This document shows, in pieces, positions 47,601-59,346 of a stretch of DNA of 64,000 nucleotides. How positions within the stretch are numbered: position 1 is the first letter of the stretch; each line of letters opens with the position of its first letter. The notes under the pieces were generated by a model that saw only the letters and a program-made list of their open reading frames with translations, ran no database searches and had not been told where the DNA came from. Origin of the DNA: Corythucha ciliata (taxonomy: Eukaryota > Arthropoda > Insecta > Hemiptera > Tingidae). The stretch covers positions 46,438,001 through 46,502,000 of the forward strand of contig CM075943.1 of NCBI GenBank assembly GCA_038030265.1. Direction: 5' to 3'. The translations under genes were made by a program, and so were the position numbers.

Positions 47601-50600
47601 AGACCTCCCAATCCGCGTTTTTGGGATTCCGGTACGCTGTACTTCTAACCCTAGAAAACTCGACCTCAAACGAGATCAGCCTATGGTCAGACATTGATGT
47701 TTCTGACATGACTTTCCGATCTCTGAAACTATTGGCCAAAAACTGGCTGGCCAGAGTAACTTCCAGGACCTCACTCCTCGCACTTGTCACGAAAGTAGGG
47801 ATCGAGCCCTGATTTACCACCACCAGGTCATGCGTCATCAAAAATTGAAAGAGTGACTCACCCCTGGCGTTGACATCTGTAATTCCCCAGATGGTATGGT
47901 GAGCATTCGCATCACAACCCACAATCATCTGCAGGTTCCTCGCGCTGCAGTACAGGACCAAACGCTGAAGCTCCTCCGGCGGCGTCACCTCAGCGTCCCC
48001 CGGGAAGTATGCGGAAGCTACCACACACCTCCGGGTCCGGTCCTCGTCCTTGGCTTCCAGGATGACTGCTGTCAAATCTCTGCACAGAAATTCTGGCATA
48101 GTTAAAAAATCCACTGCGGGACTTGGAAGCAGCGCAGTTCGCGACCGCTCCTCATCCCTACAGTAAACCAGCTTACCTGCTGTCGAAGAGAGGCCCTTGA
48201 CCTGCCCCATGGCTCCTGAACCATGGCGACGTCATAGCTTCCCCCAGTGAACACCCTGCTCAAGACGGCCGATGCCGCTGCCGCACGATGCAGATTCACC
48301 TGGAGGAAGCGCAACCCCGTAGCGGTCACTTATTCCCCTTATGTACCCCACTCCGCGATTGCTTCTTCAGCATCGCCTTACTCGGAGTAGGGTGGGGTTT
48401 CCGTGCCCGACCTGCCACCTTCGGGACTCTTTCATCCCCCTCTGGTCCGACACTATCGCCTCTCTCCCCCACCTTGCTAGTAGATGGCCTAGCGTATGAG
48501 GGAGCTACCTGCGTTGACTGCCCGGATGCCGTGGCGCCAACTGTTGTTCCCACAGATAGCACTTCTTGCCGCGGTGCGGGGGTGGTACCCCGCACAGCAG
48601 CGGCTACCTGATCCACCTCCATCGGCTGCTGCCGGGGGCCGGAGGATGATCCTTCCCCCTTCCGAGCCTTAGGCCGGATGGTCCCCTTGCCGAACCTGAT
48701 GTGGACTACATTATTCCTTTCCAGGATCTTCGCCGACTCTTCATCGATGAGCAGGGTCATCATCAAAGCCGGCGTGCCTTGAGGCACACTCCTGGACAGT
48801 ACCTTCCACTGCCCCACATTTAACCCCCGATTTTGGCGCACGAGGAACTGAAGGACTTGCTCGTTCCGCAGATCCGCGCACTTCGGGAGAAATGCAACCG
48901 CCACCCTGGGCAGGTCACTCCCCTCAACCACCTTCAACCTTGCCCCCTCCCAGGGTACAATACTTTCAACGAGCGACTTTATCCAAACAGCCGTCCCGTC
49001 GTCCTCGCAGGTGATGGATAGCCATCCCCTCCTTCGCACCAGACCATCAAACTGGGGCACTACCTCCCCAGCTTTAGGTTCCAGCGCAACAATGGCAGCT
49101 TCAATGCTCCTTTCCAGGGCCTCAAGCTTTTCGTCCAAGAGGAGGGCTGCTGGGTAGTCTCTATGAACCACACCAAGCTTCCTTCCCGGTCGCAAAATAG
49201 CGAAACGAGCAAAGTCATATAAGGTCCGTTCTATTGCAAAGAAACTTAGTGTGATCTTAGCTGTAGGGGAGGTCCCTGAAGCTGAGGAAGCGCTTAAACC
49301 GATTAAAAAAACAAAAAAAAAACACAGGAATTTTGTGCTACTTTTGAGCCTTATTATGTGCCATCCTTTGAACTTTTTGAACCCAACCGTAAATTACTCA
49401 AAATGACGTTTTTCGAATGCTTCTACCATTTGACCTCCTAGTCCACGAACCTCCTAGCCCTCCAACGAGTCCTCCTAGTCCTTCAACGAATCTGATAAAC
49501 CAGAGCGCAAGAATTTTGTGTCGCCACTAGTAAAAATTTTGAGCACAACCAGAAATAGCCCAAAATTAGTTGGTTTTTCAGATTTTCTGAAGAGCTACTA
49601 TGGAGTCAAGATGTTTAGGAGTTTTTTAAAAACGTCATTTTGGGCCATATCAGGTTGAACTCAACATTTTTAAAGGATGGCGCCTTTATTATTATGGTAC
49701 CACATCATCATAATAGATCTGGATGCATACGCGTTGACAGTCTTCCTTCGTGGGGTGCGCCATCGACGGACCGGTTTCGGCTGTTCGCCATCGTCCAGCG
49801 TCTGATTTCACAACTGACGCTGAAGACGCTTTTTGTATACCTTACCCTCGTATTTTAAGAGCTTTTACTAACAATGTCAATAATAATTAATTGATCTAAT
49901 AATCACTCTAAAAATGTTTTTTTAGATCCAAGATAATGGCACCGGAATTAGAAAAGACGACCTGCCGATTCTGTGCGAGCGGTTTACAACCAGCAAGTTA
50001 CGTGAATTCGAGGATTTGAACAATATAGCGACGTTTGGATTTCGCGGGGAAGCACTGGCCAGCATAAGCTACGTGGCTCATTTGAGCGTCACGACCAAAA
50101 CTTTAAACGAAAAATGCGGCTACAAGTAAGAAGTGTGTGCAATAAAAAACTTGGAACATTTCTACATCCCCCCCGCCGCCACCCAACTTTTCAGAGCATC
50201 GTACGAGGATGGAAAGCTAGTCGGAACGCCCAAACCCTGCGCTGGCAATCAAGGAACGTTGATCGCCGTCGAGGATTTATTTTATAACGTCGGTACAAGG
50301 CGAAATGCCTTGTCAAACGTTGCCGAAGAATTCGCTAAAATAGTTGAAGTGGTGAGTTGCGGATCCGTGAGGGGTTTGAGGGGTCATTCGTTATTGGAAT
50401 TTATCGCTCTTTCAGGTTAGTCGTTACTCAATTCACAACCCAGGCGTCGGATTCAGTTTAAAAAAACACGGCGACGTTACTATGTCCGTTAAAACCAATC
50501 AAGGCTCGACCCATCTAGACAATATTCGTTCGGTATTTGGCGAAAAAATATCAAAGTAGTCCATTTTTTTTGTCAGGCCTACTCCGTTTTGTTGATTAAC

Positions 50601-53600
50601 TCTGCGCTTAAATTCCAGGAACTTAGTGGAAGTATCAATGACGGACGACACTCTCAAGTTTCAATTCCACGGCTTCATTTCTAACGCTAATTATTCCGCT
50701 AAGAAACAAGTGTTGATTATATTCATAAACGACCGCCTCGTTGGGTCTACCGGTAAGTTTGTAACCCCCCCCCCGCCTCTACAGACTAACTTGTTTCCTT
50801 TTTTCGGGTGTCATTATTTCAGCGCTCAAAAGAAGCCTGGAAAATATGTACGCGCGATATCTACCCAAAAATGAACACGCCTTCGCCTATTTGAGCTTTA
50901 CGATTGATCCGCGCAATGTAGACGTTAACGTTCATCCTACTAAACACGAAGTTCATTTCCTGCACGAAGACTCCATAATTGAGAAGTCTATGAAGACTAT
51001 GGAAGGCCAACTACTTGGCGCTAACGACTCGCGGATATTTTATACACAGGTTAACTCTCGGGAAGCAGGAGCGTAGCCAGAGGGGTGGTCCACCGGGTCC
51101 GGAACCCCCCCCCCCCCAGTAATTTCAGATTTATTTCCCATGTTCTGAAGAAGACTTTTTATTTTGAAAGAATGCAGTATTATTTGTCTCTCCACTTTCG
51201 TTTTATTATTGCAAAACTATAGTTTTCGGCCATTATCAATGCATAAATCATCGTCACCCTTTGGTAAAAAATCAGTAGGGTTAAAGCCTACGCCGTCAAA
51301 AAACGATTTCAAATCTATAGAGTATAGATTTAATATAGATAGAGTATAGATTTGAAATCGTTTTTTGACGGGGTAGGATTTAACCTACTGATTTTTTACC
51401 AAAGGGTGACGATGATTTATGCATTGATAATGGCCGAAAACTATAGTTTTGCAATAATAAAACGAAAGTGGAGAGACAAATAATACTGCGTTCTTTCAAT
51501 CACCTTAGTCTCCACGATATCGCCTACAGATAATGGACTTTTTATTTTCAATTTCTCCGCTCACGCATTGCAATAATATCGCACAATAATGATAATAGTG
51601 ATGATAATGATAATAATATGTAGTTCAAACTGAAAAGAGTAGGCATAGAGTGGAAATACCCCCCCCCCCAGAAATCCTGGCTACGCGCCTGCCGTTAAGG
51701 GCAGGGGGCAAGGGGGGTCACCGTCACCATTTGAATGCATTATTTTGTCGTCCAGGCCAAACTACCGTGTCTCAACCTCGACGTTGAAAATGCCGTCCTA
51801 GAGAAATCTTTCGAAAATAAAAATGAATCCAAATCCGCGCCAAAAAGTACAGTCAGAATTGATGCGACCGTTCAAAAAATCGACCGATTTTTGTCTTCGA
51901 TTCCAGACCCTTCCAAGGGGGAGACTGTTTCAAGTAAAACGTCGTCGTACCAAAGGTAGTTCGCTAAATTTCTCCTACACTTTCCGCGCTACTTTTCGCT
52001 TTTTTTATTTTATTTCAAGGCGCGACATCCGGTTGACGAGCGTTTTAACTTTGAGGAAAGAGATCGAGTCGTCTTGTAATTTGGCCGCCCGAGCCCTAGT
52101 GTCCGAATCGTCTTTCGTCGGCTGTGTCGATGGCAACAGGTGTTTAGCTCAAAATGGATCGGCGCTGTATCTGTTTAACGTTCGAATTTTAAAGTAAGCA
52201 AGGGGGAGGAGGAGGGGGTGCTGCGAGTTTCACACCATCGTGGATCTTAATTTTTGTATTTTCTCGTTCAAAAAAGGGAAGAACTGTTTTATCAAATAGC
52301 GCTGTATGAATTTGGCAACTTTGGAGCGATCAGACTACAGGTAACGACAACGTTTACATCGTTCGCGATGTAAACATTCGCGAAAGGCGAATTTTTCATA
52401 CCAAAAATTTGGTGAAAGGATGCTGTCCCTCTGTTGGAATTGGTTCTTATGGGCTTGGAAGACCCTGTGGCTGGATGGCAGCCGGAAGACGGGTCTAAGG
52501 ATGCCATCGCGGAGTCAGTCGTTGAAATTCTCGAGTCCAAAAAAGAAATACTTGTGGACTATTTTTCTATTGAAATCGAAGAAAGTGAACTTCGATCGAT
52601 ACCGCTACTTTTGGGTGAGTGAATTTTCACTAAATAGCTCTACTGAACATAGGCGTATGTATATCGAACTACTACAGTCCCAACAGCGGTCTGACAGACC
52701 GCCGGACCCCCATGATTTTAAGGGTGAAAAGTCAAGTCTCGGGGCCTGTAGTTCCTGGGCTGAACGCTGAACAGTCCGATCGAGGCTACCCCCCCCCCCT
52801 TACAACACCCAGAGGGCGTTCATCCTCTTACAAAAAGTGTTAAGGGGGATTTCAGGTGGGTTTCCTCGACCCGTTTCCAGTCAACCCTCGCCTAAACTTC
52901 GCACATAAATTTTGACTCCATTTCTGCATCAATATTCGATTTCAAAGTCTAATTTTTATCTTCACGAAGTTCTACAGTGACGTTAGATCTTGCTTTTCTA
53001 AATTGCATCCCTGAAATTACCTTAAAACACATTCGAAAGTGCTTTGGGGTTATTTTAGTGATAAAATTTAAGACTTTGAAATCGAATATTGGTGCAGAAA
53101 TGAAGCCAAAACACTTCCGGCCTAATATTTTTATTAAGAGTGAAGTTTTTCCCACTTGAAGGACCCGACTGCTGTTCTTAGAAAAATGGACATCCCCCCC
53201 TCCCACCATCAATTTCCCGCTACAATTTTATAAATCCACTCTTCCAGACGATTATCAACCAGACATGAGTCGGCTGCCCCATTACGTGCTCCGCCTGGCA
53301 TGCGACGTCATTTGGGACGACGAGTTGCCCTGTTTCAAGTCCATCTGTCGTGAAACCGCTAAATTCTACTCTTACACGGCCAATTATAGCGATGATGTTC
53401 AGGTTCCCCCCCCCCCCTGTTGCTATTTTCGGGGTCAAAAAGCCTTAGTCCGCTACTCAGGAACTCAAATTACAGGGTGACAAGGATTGGACGTGGATCA
53501 CCGAGCACGTGGTGTTCCCCGCTATTAAAAAAACTCTTCTACCACCGAAACAGTTCGTTGAGGATCAAACTATCGTCCAGTTGACGACGACTGAACAGCT

Positions 53601-53625
53601 TTACAAAATCTTCGAGAGATGCTGA
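43475..53625 (+). CDS. MLH1: DNA mismatch repair protein Mlh1
   Basis: MLH1 is the common subunit of the MutL endonuclease heterodimers in mismatch repair and meiotic crossover (nucleus). There are thirteen coding exons: 43475-43587, 43656-43719, 49926-50125, 50195-50351, 50416-50555, 50619-50752, 50823-51049, 51756-51955, 52020-52193, 52277-52340, 52419-52614, 53248-53402 and 53476-53625. Phases are continuous and give 657 aa (human 756; the linker is short). GHKL ATPase motifs: [20 protein letters not shown] (catalytic Glu), [16 protein letters not shown]. The transducer domain has [15 protein letters not shown] (residues about 310-325). The linker is about 345-435 and the Mlh1 C-terminal domain about 435-657, with SFVGCVD and the invariant C-terminal FERC. 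Intron 2 is 6.2 kb and holds a non-LTR element. The acceptor before 52419 lacks a pyrimidine tract. Confidence 0.96.
43825..44585. repeat. Mixed-orientation repeats in MLH1 intron 2
   Basis: Phrases such as GCGGACCAGCCCATAACTC, GTGCTCCGACCGGGCTG and GGGCTGGTCCGCAGAAT occur at least five times, in both orientations, at spacings of about 120-180 bp. No ORF of note. The array ends at the poly-T that is the tail of the adjoining retrotransposon. Confidence 0.75.
44752..48329 (-). pseudogene. ORF2 of the non-LTR element (EN-RT-RNase H), frameshifted
   Basis: Segments in sense order: endonuclease 48329-47299, with [12 protein letters not shown] near its end; a degraded linker 47298-47040; RT 47038-45968, with [11 protein letters not shown], the YADD catalytic box ([10 protein letters not shown]) and [12 protein letters not shown]; RNase H 45999-44752, with [12 protein letters not shown], the catalytic DSQAAL and a C-terminal [18 protein letters not shown] knuckle. 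Frame breaks occur near 48205, 47290, 47050 and 46010, with a TAG near 46735. In RNase H the usual PGHKG is PDHKG. It lies antisense to MLH1. Confidence 0.88.
48326..49300 (-). pseudogene. ORF1 of the non-LTR element, DUF4780-like, 5'-truncated
   Basis: The frame is open from about 49300 to the TGA at 48326-48328, with at least 289 codons recognisable. No ATG precedes the conserved part, so the 5' end is missing. A central region ([20 protein letters not shown], then [14 protein letters not shown] and [12 protein letters not shown]) resembles the DUF4780 module of insect non-LTR ORF1s, which is thought to bind nucleic acid. A Pro/Ser-rich, basic tail follows. Its stop overlaps the start of ORF2 (GTGA). 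Confidence 0.7.
49301..49925. other. Remainder of MLH1 intron 2
   Basis: Low-complexity and repeat-like sequence with no recognised feature other than the T-rich acceptor tract before 49926. Confidence 0.5.
51068..51700. mobile_element. TIR element in MLH1 intron 7 (GCGTAGCCAG ends) with a large internal palindrome
   Basis: Left end AGCGTAGCCAGAGGGG followed by a C-run. Right end is a C-run followed by CTGGCTACGCGCCTGC. The inner palindrome, about 51166-51497 (arms about 150 bp, left TTGTCTCTCCACTTTCG, right CGAAAGTGGAGAGACAA), is almost perfect around an AT-rich core. There is no ORF. MLH1 exons on either side are intact. Confidence 0.75.
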
Positions 53626-53966
53626 TGTTTCACGCATCCCATCTGACAATTTTATGGGTGAAAATAGCTTAGTTCTCTTTAATTAAGGCAAATTTACTAA
53701 TTTTCCCAGTGTGAATTTATTTGATCTCATTTGTTTGTTTCTTGAAGTTTCTATGACCTTGCATTTAGTAATCGGCGGTCTATTCGAATTCAACCGCCTC
53801 TGTCCATGTAGAACCTTGAAGGTTGTTATGGGGTTGACTGTTAACACTTAACAGTAACAGCCTCTTTCATCATTTTATCAAAACGTTAGCAATTTCCAAG
53901 TTATTTTAATGGTCTTTTCACCTCTGTAAACAACACACTGCGTCGCGATCTATTTATGACAAGATC

Positions 53967-54640
53967 ATGTCAAAGCTGACCGGTCACTTCAGGTACTCAG
54001 CCTGGGACCCTCTTTTAATTATTTCGCAAATAGTCGCAGTTCAGAGTGTGTTTTACGTGACTCTTGGCATATGGCTCATTGGATTGAATTTCGTCGTTGG
54101 AACATCCCGATCTTTGGACCATCTATTTAGTTATCAGGTAGTTTAATTGGTTGCCTTTTGTAAGAATTTATGCTGAATTTGTGGGGGGCTTAAAGGCGTT
54201 ACAAGGAAGAGATGGCGTTGGGAAACTTGTTGTTGTCGCTTTTTTACTGAATTCGTTAACTGGGTAAGTTCACACGTTTCCGTATTGGGTCCATACAATT
54301 ATTTAACCCCCTCCCGTCCGTCCTCTTCAGTTCCCTAGGGTTGTGGTGCCTCGTTCAAAGGACTAAGTTGTGTTTGGACTTCTCCGCGACTGCCCACTTT
54401 TTACACTTGATCCTCTGTTGGGTTTACAACGGGTTTGTTTATTCGTAAATTGCCTAATTTCGTCACGTTTGTTAACAACTGTAAGGCTCGTTTTTCCACA
54501 GGTACTTCCCTCTGAGTCTATCGTGGTGGTTGTTGAACGTCATCTCAGCGGGTATTATGTGCATATGTGGAGAATTGCTGTGTATGAAGACAGAGTTGAA
54601 AGCTATTCCTCTGTCGAATCCCCCCAAAGTTGGACTGTGA
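53967..54640 (+). CDS. SYS1: Golgi trafficking protein SYS1
   Basis: SYS1 is a Golgi-resident multi-spanning membrane protein that recruits the small GTPase ARFRP1/Arl3 and so golgins. There are four coding exons: 53967-54137, 54196-54263, 54331-54432 and 54502-54640; phases fit and give 159 aa (human 156). The N-terminus GHFRYSAWDPLLIISQIVAV is the family signature. Four hydrophobic segments lie at about 18-42, 68-85, 96-118 and 122-140. The C-terminus has MKTELKAIPLSNPPKVGL, again typical. The start is 341 bp after the MLH1 stop on the same strand, with no other ATG candidate. Confidence 0.95.
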
Positions 54641-54757
54641 TTTTCGTAATCATCTCGATTTTTTTTTTTTTTTTGTATCCTATTCAAACGTTATTGTGCT
54701 TCAACGTAACGTCAATGCTTTCATTCTAATTTTTAAGCCTTGGGTCTTCGAAATACA

Positions 54758-54763
54758 AATAAA
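54758..54763 (+). terminator. SYS1 polyadenylation signal AATAAA
   Basis: Canonical AATAAA 118 bp after the SYS1 stop codon. Confidence 0.6.
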
Positions 54764-55098
54764 ACTCTCTACATCTAACTCACAAAAAATTGCCTGTTAC
54801 CACTGGCTAAGGCTCGCCAAAACGGTTCGCGAGCAGGGAAACAGGGAATGCGTAAAAAGCATAAACATACAACCAAACTCTAGGGGACACAAGATTTTGA
54901 GGGCTTGGCGCGTTAGCAACCAATTTTTGTGGGGTCGGCTCCTTAAAAAAGCCAACTTTACGGATTTCACATCTTTAATATCAAAACGTCTACGGTGTTT
55001 GCTCATTGTAAAGAGCAATTTCACGGGTTTCGCTTCTTTTTTAAACAAAATCTCGCGCGATTGGACCATTCACAGTGTGTTGCCAGTTGTTGTTTAAG

Positions 55099-55232
55099 GC
55101 CCGTTCACAAGCTCTGTGCAATGCGTCTGTGGAGTCTATTTAATCTAACAAAATGCTTCATTTTTCGAGGGAATAAATTTGTTTGTTCGCATTGACTCCG
55201 TACAACGTATACATAGAGCTTGTGAACGGGCC
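55099..55232. mobile_element. MITE with GGCCCGTTCACAAGCTCTG ends
   Basis: Left GGCCCGTTCACAAGCTCTG and right AGAGCTTGTGAACGGGCC are inverted copies, with TTTAA/TTTA flanks. The core phrase CTTCATTTTTCGAGGGAATA recurs around 16080 and 26660, so fragments of the same family lie there (16015-16130, about 26640-26700). Confidence 0.85.
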
Positions 55233-55379
55233 TTTACGCCGCTTTACTCCACTCTCACTCCTCAGACACCCCTCGCTCCCCCACAACCAGACCATTTCAC
55301 AGCCTCTGCCTATTATTTGCGGCGGTTATGGAGAAAACGGTAGGGAGAAAAAAAACAAAAACATTAGTACCTTCCAAAA

Positions 55380-56280
55380 TTAGGAAAAAGCACGCGGTCA
55401 CGGATAAAATGGAGATAAAGATGCATTTCCCGATGCAACTTTCAGGCCAAAATCAATAAATTTTATTTTCTAGAGGCAAGTCCGCGGTTACAATAAAGAA
55501 AAGCTAGGCGCTAATTCGTGACTGAATTTTAGAGAAAGTATTCACTCACAGCTATAATCGAGAAAACGCGCTTGTTTACGGGAAGAAACACCCATTCGAT
55601 GCTAAAATTGAAAAAACTGGGAACAAGTAGAGATGAGAAAAGGCACTCATTTGCGTGAAAATAACTTCAAATAGGGGTTTCATAGAGGCAAATTCAAAAC
55701 CCATTTTTTGTTACTCTAGCAGCAACTTTACGGCTGAAATGGAGAAAAAGGGCATGAGCGCTATTGGGTAGAGAGTGAGAGTGAATCAGCAGCAGTCGCA
55801 CGTGCCCAAAAATCAAAACATTTTCCCTAAAAGAATAAATGTTCACAAAATTAGTCATTTTTTACACCCAATCTGCCATTTTTCGTGAGAAAAAAAAAAA
55901 AAAAAAAAATCTCCTAAAAGCCAGCTGTGTTTCTAAAAACCACTCATTTTTCCAAAAATCATGTTATTTTAACAGAAGCCAGAGCCATTTTCCCGAAAAT
56001 GAGGAATTTTCCCCCAAATAGGGATTTTTTTGCAAAAAGATCCATCTTTCCTTTAAACATCATTCAATTTTTACTAAAGCTATTTTTTGTACAAAATCTC
56101 CCATCTCTCTAAAAAACTCAGTCATTTCAAGAAATCAGGTTTTTTTTTATTAAATCAGCCATTTTTTCCACAAAACTAGCCATTTTTTCTTTTCCAAAAT
56201 CAGCTATTTTTTTACACAAATCATCCAATTTTTGGACATTACTAGCTATTTTAAAAAAAAAAAAAATCAGCCATTTGAAC
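55380..56280. repeat. Degenerate arrays (AAATCAGCCATTTTT and related units)
   Basis: From about 55840 the sequence is a loose repetition of AAATCAGCCATTTTTT-like units of 25-40 bp. The preceding 55380-55760 has the reverse-strand flavour of the GCGAATTAGCG family. Confidence 0.6.
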
Positions 56281-56309
56281 TCAAAATATGCGCCCCACCT
56301 TGTAGGACA

Positions 56310-57040
56310 GTCAATGTAAACATCAAATATCGCAAATATGCATGTAATGTATGCATTGTTTTATTTTTTTATTTTTTTGCACGTTGTTAGGACCAGTGAG
56401 AGTACTTTATACTCAAGTTTGCAACCTTCAAAACCTTGTGCTCAACTCGTGGCACTCGAAAAACCACGAAAATCCACGGTGTCGTTGGATTTAGTGGTTA
56501 CAGATGTTTTTTTGCGAAAACCCGCGATGTGCTAAAAAACAACAAATCGATTATCTGACCTTAGGTCATAGGCAATTTATTGTTGTATTTTGGGTGTACA
56601 ATCAACCCTCTCATTTTGTTCAACCAAGTACCAATCACCGTGTATTTGAGTGCTACGTGTCTTGAAAAATTGCCCTATTAATAAAATCTCGCTTTTTGGC
56701 GAGATTAGGTATTTTGTTGATTGGCTATACATATTTCCTGAACTAACAGACCCAGGATGCTCGGGCATGGCTTAAATTGTAGCAAATTTCGTTGGCTTTA
56801 ACAATGTATGCTGTGGTCATGCTCGAAAAACGCTTTCTTCTGGTATTTGTGTTGAAAACCCCAGAAAAAGTGATGAAATTTCTTAGTTTTTCGAGTGCCA
56901 TGAGTTAAGCACAAGGTTTTGAGGGTTGCAAACTTGAGTAATAACTGCTCTCATTGGTCCTAACAACACGCAAAAAAAAAAAAATTAATTACATGCATGT
57001 TTGCGATTTACCCAGATTTTTGTGTCTATATTGACTGGTT
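56310..57040. mobile_element. Long inverted-repeat element carrying dispersed repeat copy 2
   Basis: The left arm (GCAAATATGCATGTAATG, GCACGTTGTTAGGACCA, CTTGTGCTCAACTCGTGGCA) pairs with the right arm at about 56890-57040. Inside, 56562-56820 is the uninterrupted copy of the 28370-28760 repeat. Confidence 0.8.
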
Positions 57041-57587
57041 TATTGAGAAAAAATCTGGAACCGCGCCTCCCTAAATAAAAACAACTGGAACCTGCTAGTA
57101 CTACCACGGGACTTTGTCACTAAATCGAAAAATTGGAAATATGTTCAAATTGAAATAATGAAATGAATGACGTCCACTTACTTAACATGAAGAGCTGATT
57201 AGGTTCCCGAGTGGAGAGTGTTTGTCAGGCTAATAGCCATGCATCTAAGCCTGAAAAATACATGAATATGTCATCGTTGAAAAGTGCTTTTTATTTTTTG
57301 GACAGATTTATTAAAGTTATTTTCAATTCTGACCGTTTTTCTGAAAAAACGAAAGAAAAACGTTCGAGTTAAGTAATAAAATATAAACAAAACAATTTGG
57401 GGTTTAGCTTCTGAAACCGTGAACTAAGATCCCAATAAACTGGAAATTTCGTCTCTGATAGCTAAGTCAAATTGCCGGGGGGGGGGGGGTCGTGCTTAAA
57501 ACGCCTCCTCTACACTGGGATTGGCAATTTGGCATGTCTACATATCTCTATTACTTATTAAAGGTCGACATGGGTGTAGGAGGGTGT

Positions 57588-57725
57588 CCAGACGTCCTAC
57601 TTTCCCCGGACATGTCCTACTTTTTAGAGCATCCGTGTTTGGTCCAGGCTCATTTTTCAGGTGTCCGCTGACAGGTCAAAATTTTCCTACTTTTCTGTTT
57701 CTACTTGTATAACGTCTGCTGGGTC
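57588..57725 (+). repeat. Dispersed repeat, copy 2 (CGTCCTACTTTCCCC family)
   Basis: Copy of 4200-4335, including CATGTCCTACTTTTTAGAGC, a stretch ending GTGTCCG and the terminal ACGTCTGCTGGGTCT. It is followed at 57730-58110 by the AATTTCG/CTCTT array, as at 4440-4960. Confidence 0.75.
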
Positions 57726-58248
57726 TAACTAACCCCCTCTTCGTGAATTTTCGCTCTTTCGAAACTAAATTTTGCGGATTCGTCTCGTTCAAATCCTGAT
57801 TTCGTGTTTTTTTTTTCAAAACCAAATTTCGCAGACTTTTGCTCTTTAAGTAAAACCTAATTTCGAGGATTTTTGCCTTGTTATCAAAAAACAAATTTCA
57901 CGACTTTTGCTCTTGGTTACAATCAGTTTCGCAGAGTCGTTCAGTTCGAAACAACAATTTTTAGTTTTTTTTCTGGTTCAGAAACCAAATGTCGTGATTT
58001 TGGAACATTCAAACCACAACTTTGTCGCTTTTCCAGCAAGCAAATGTCGTGGATTTGGCTTCTACATAACCAAATTTCACGAATAGCGTTTTCTAAAAAA
58101 ACTAATTTCACACTTTAAAATTTCGCTCCGGCAGCTGGCGGTCGGAAAGAGTGCATTTCATTCCGTATAAGGATACCCTAAGCCGTCTCAGAAGTAATAA
58201 AAGGCGTAGGTAATTGATTTTGGATATCAAGTGCCTGGAGATTCATTT

Positions 58249-58600
58249 TCAATCCGGTAGTGGCGTCACACAGTCTTCATCAGCCTCTTCTTCTATAATG
58301 GGCACCCCATTGAGACACTCCTGACAGTGGAGGCATGCGCTCGAGCATTTCAGCCAGCATAGTCCGCCGACATCCACAGCGACTGCTGCTTCCGTAGTCT
58401 TTAACGCAGCGGCAAAAAATGGTTTTGAGGAGGAGTTCCGGTGCTGGTGGCCGCTTTGTGGTGACATGGGCCAGGGCACCGTTTGAGATTTTCCATCCCC
58501 AGTCCTGAAGAGGAAGTATATCCCCCTGCCACGTTTGCACCTGATAGAACGAGCGTAGGGAATGCTCTTTAGCATCGGCTACCTCGGTCGGTGGGAGGGA
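58249..58600 (-). pseudogene. TE-derived Cys-rich (CXC, tesmin/TSO1-like) C-terminal fragment
   Basis: On the minus strand two overlapping frames give YQVQTWQGDILPLQDWGW, KRPPAPELLLKTIFCRCVKD, then CGCRR and, after a frame change, KCSSACLHCQECLNGVPI and EEEADEDC. The arrangement of a DWGW motif followed by clustered CxC cysteines is a C-terminal module common in insect repeat-borne proteins and resembles the CXC zinc-binding domain. The frame change and the lack of a complete ORF mark it as a remnant. Which element class carried it cannot be told here. Confidence 0.55.
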
Positions 58601-59266
58601 GGATATGTTAGGCTTTAAGGCTGTGACCGACTTACGGAAGGTGCACAGTGGAACGAGTCTACAGGATTCTTGGACATAAAATCGTTTCCTCTTCGTGAAA
58701 ACCGTCCTAAATTTTAATTTGTATGCACTAGAAACAAATTTGAAGTTTTTTACGCGCACTCCCCCTTTCCCGTGCAGTTTATTTCCTGAAGGAATAATAA
58801 TTAAGGAACTTCTGTTTCTGATGCAACGGTCACAAGAGCTCAATTTCTTTTTCAGGGGCAAGAAAAGTGTGCCACAAGAAGATGTCCTGGCATATATCTC
58901 TCCAGATTTTGATCTCTATTGTTTGGGTGATGGTAGGGGACGGGTGGGCTTCTACCTCACGCTCACTTTTTGTGAATTGAGGGGCTTCAAGGGGCTCGGA
59001 AAAAATCGGAAAATTCGAATTTTCCGTGCTGTAAAAAACCAACCCCTTCCGAGATAAAGTCATAAAACCAAAATAAGAGACCTTTGCCCCTCCCTCTCCA
59101 CCCCTTGCGCCATCACTAGGGGCAAGGACTTTTAATATGTGATACCTCTAGGCACACCAAACAACGTACCGCAGTTAGTTTTTGTACGTTTTGACTTTCC
59201 GTCTAGATCCCGATTTTTGGCATTCGTTGACTGGACTAATTATGATAAAAATGTCTGGAAGTTTGT

Positions 59267-59346
59267 GTTTACACCAAGGAAATTTGTGTCTGACGCTACA
59301 TTTCAAGCAATAAGTGTAGCGCGACACTTCAGTGTAAACGCACATT
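59267..59346. mobile_element. Solo relative of the 37079-37424 MITE
   Basis: The short sequence with GTGTTTACACCAAGGAAATT and ACACTTCAGTGTAAACGCAC matches the terminal region of the 37 kb MITE family. It is shorter, with no nested insert. Confidence 0.65.

Larger units (their letters stand above)
44591..49300 (-). mobile_element. Non-LTR retrotransposon (APE-RT-RNase H), inactive, antisense in MLH1 intron 2
   Basis: Read on the minus strand, an ORF1 is followed by an ORF2 with APE endonuclease, reverse transcriptase and RNase H, a 3' UTR of about 110 bp and a 40 bp poly(A) tail (plus-strand poly-T at about 44591-44630). Endonuclease motifs of the LQVNLHR / VQEPW / [12 protein letters not shown] type and the presence of RNase H point to the I, LOA or R1-related insect groups. 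The 5' end is truncated near 49300, because ORF1 is open with no ATG. Several frameshifts and a nonsense codon make it inactive. No clear target-site duplication was seen. Confidence 0.92.
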
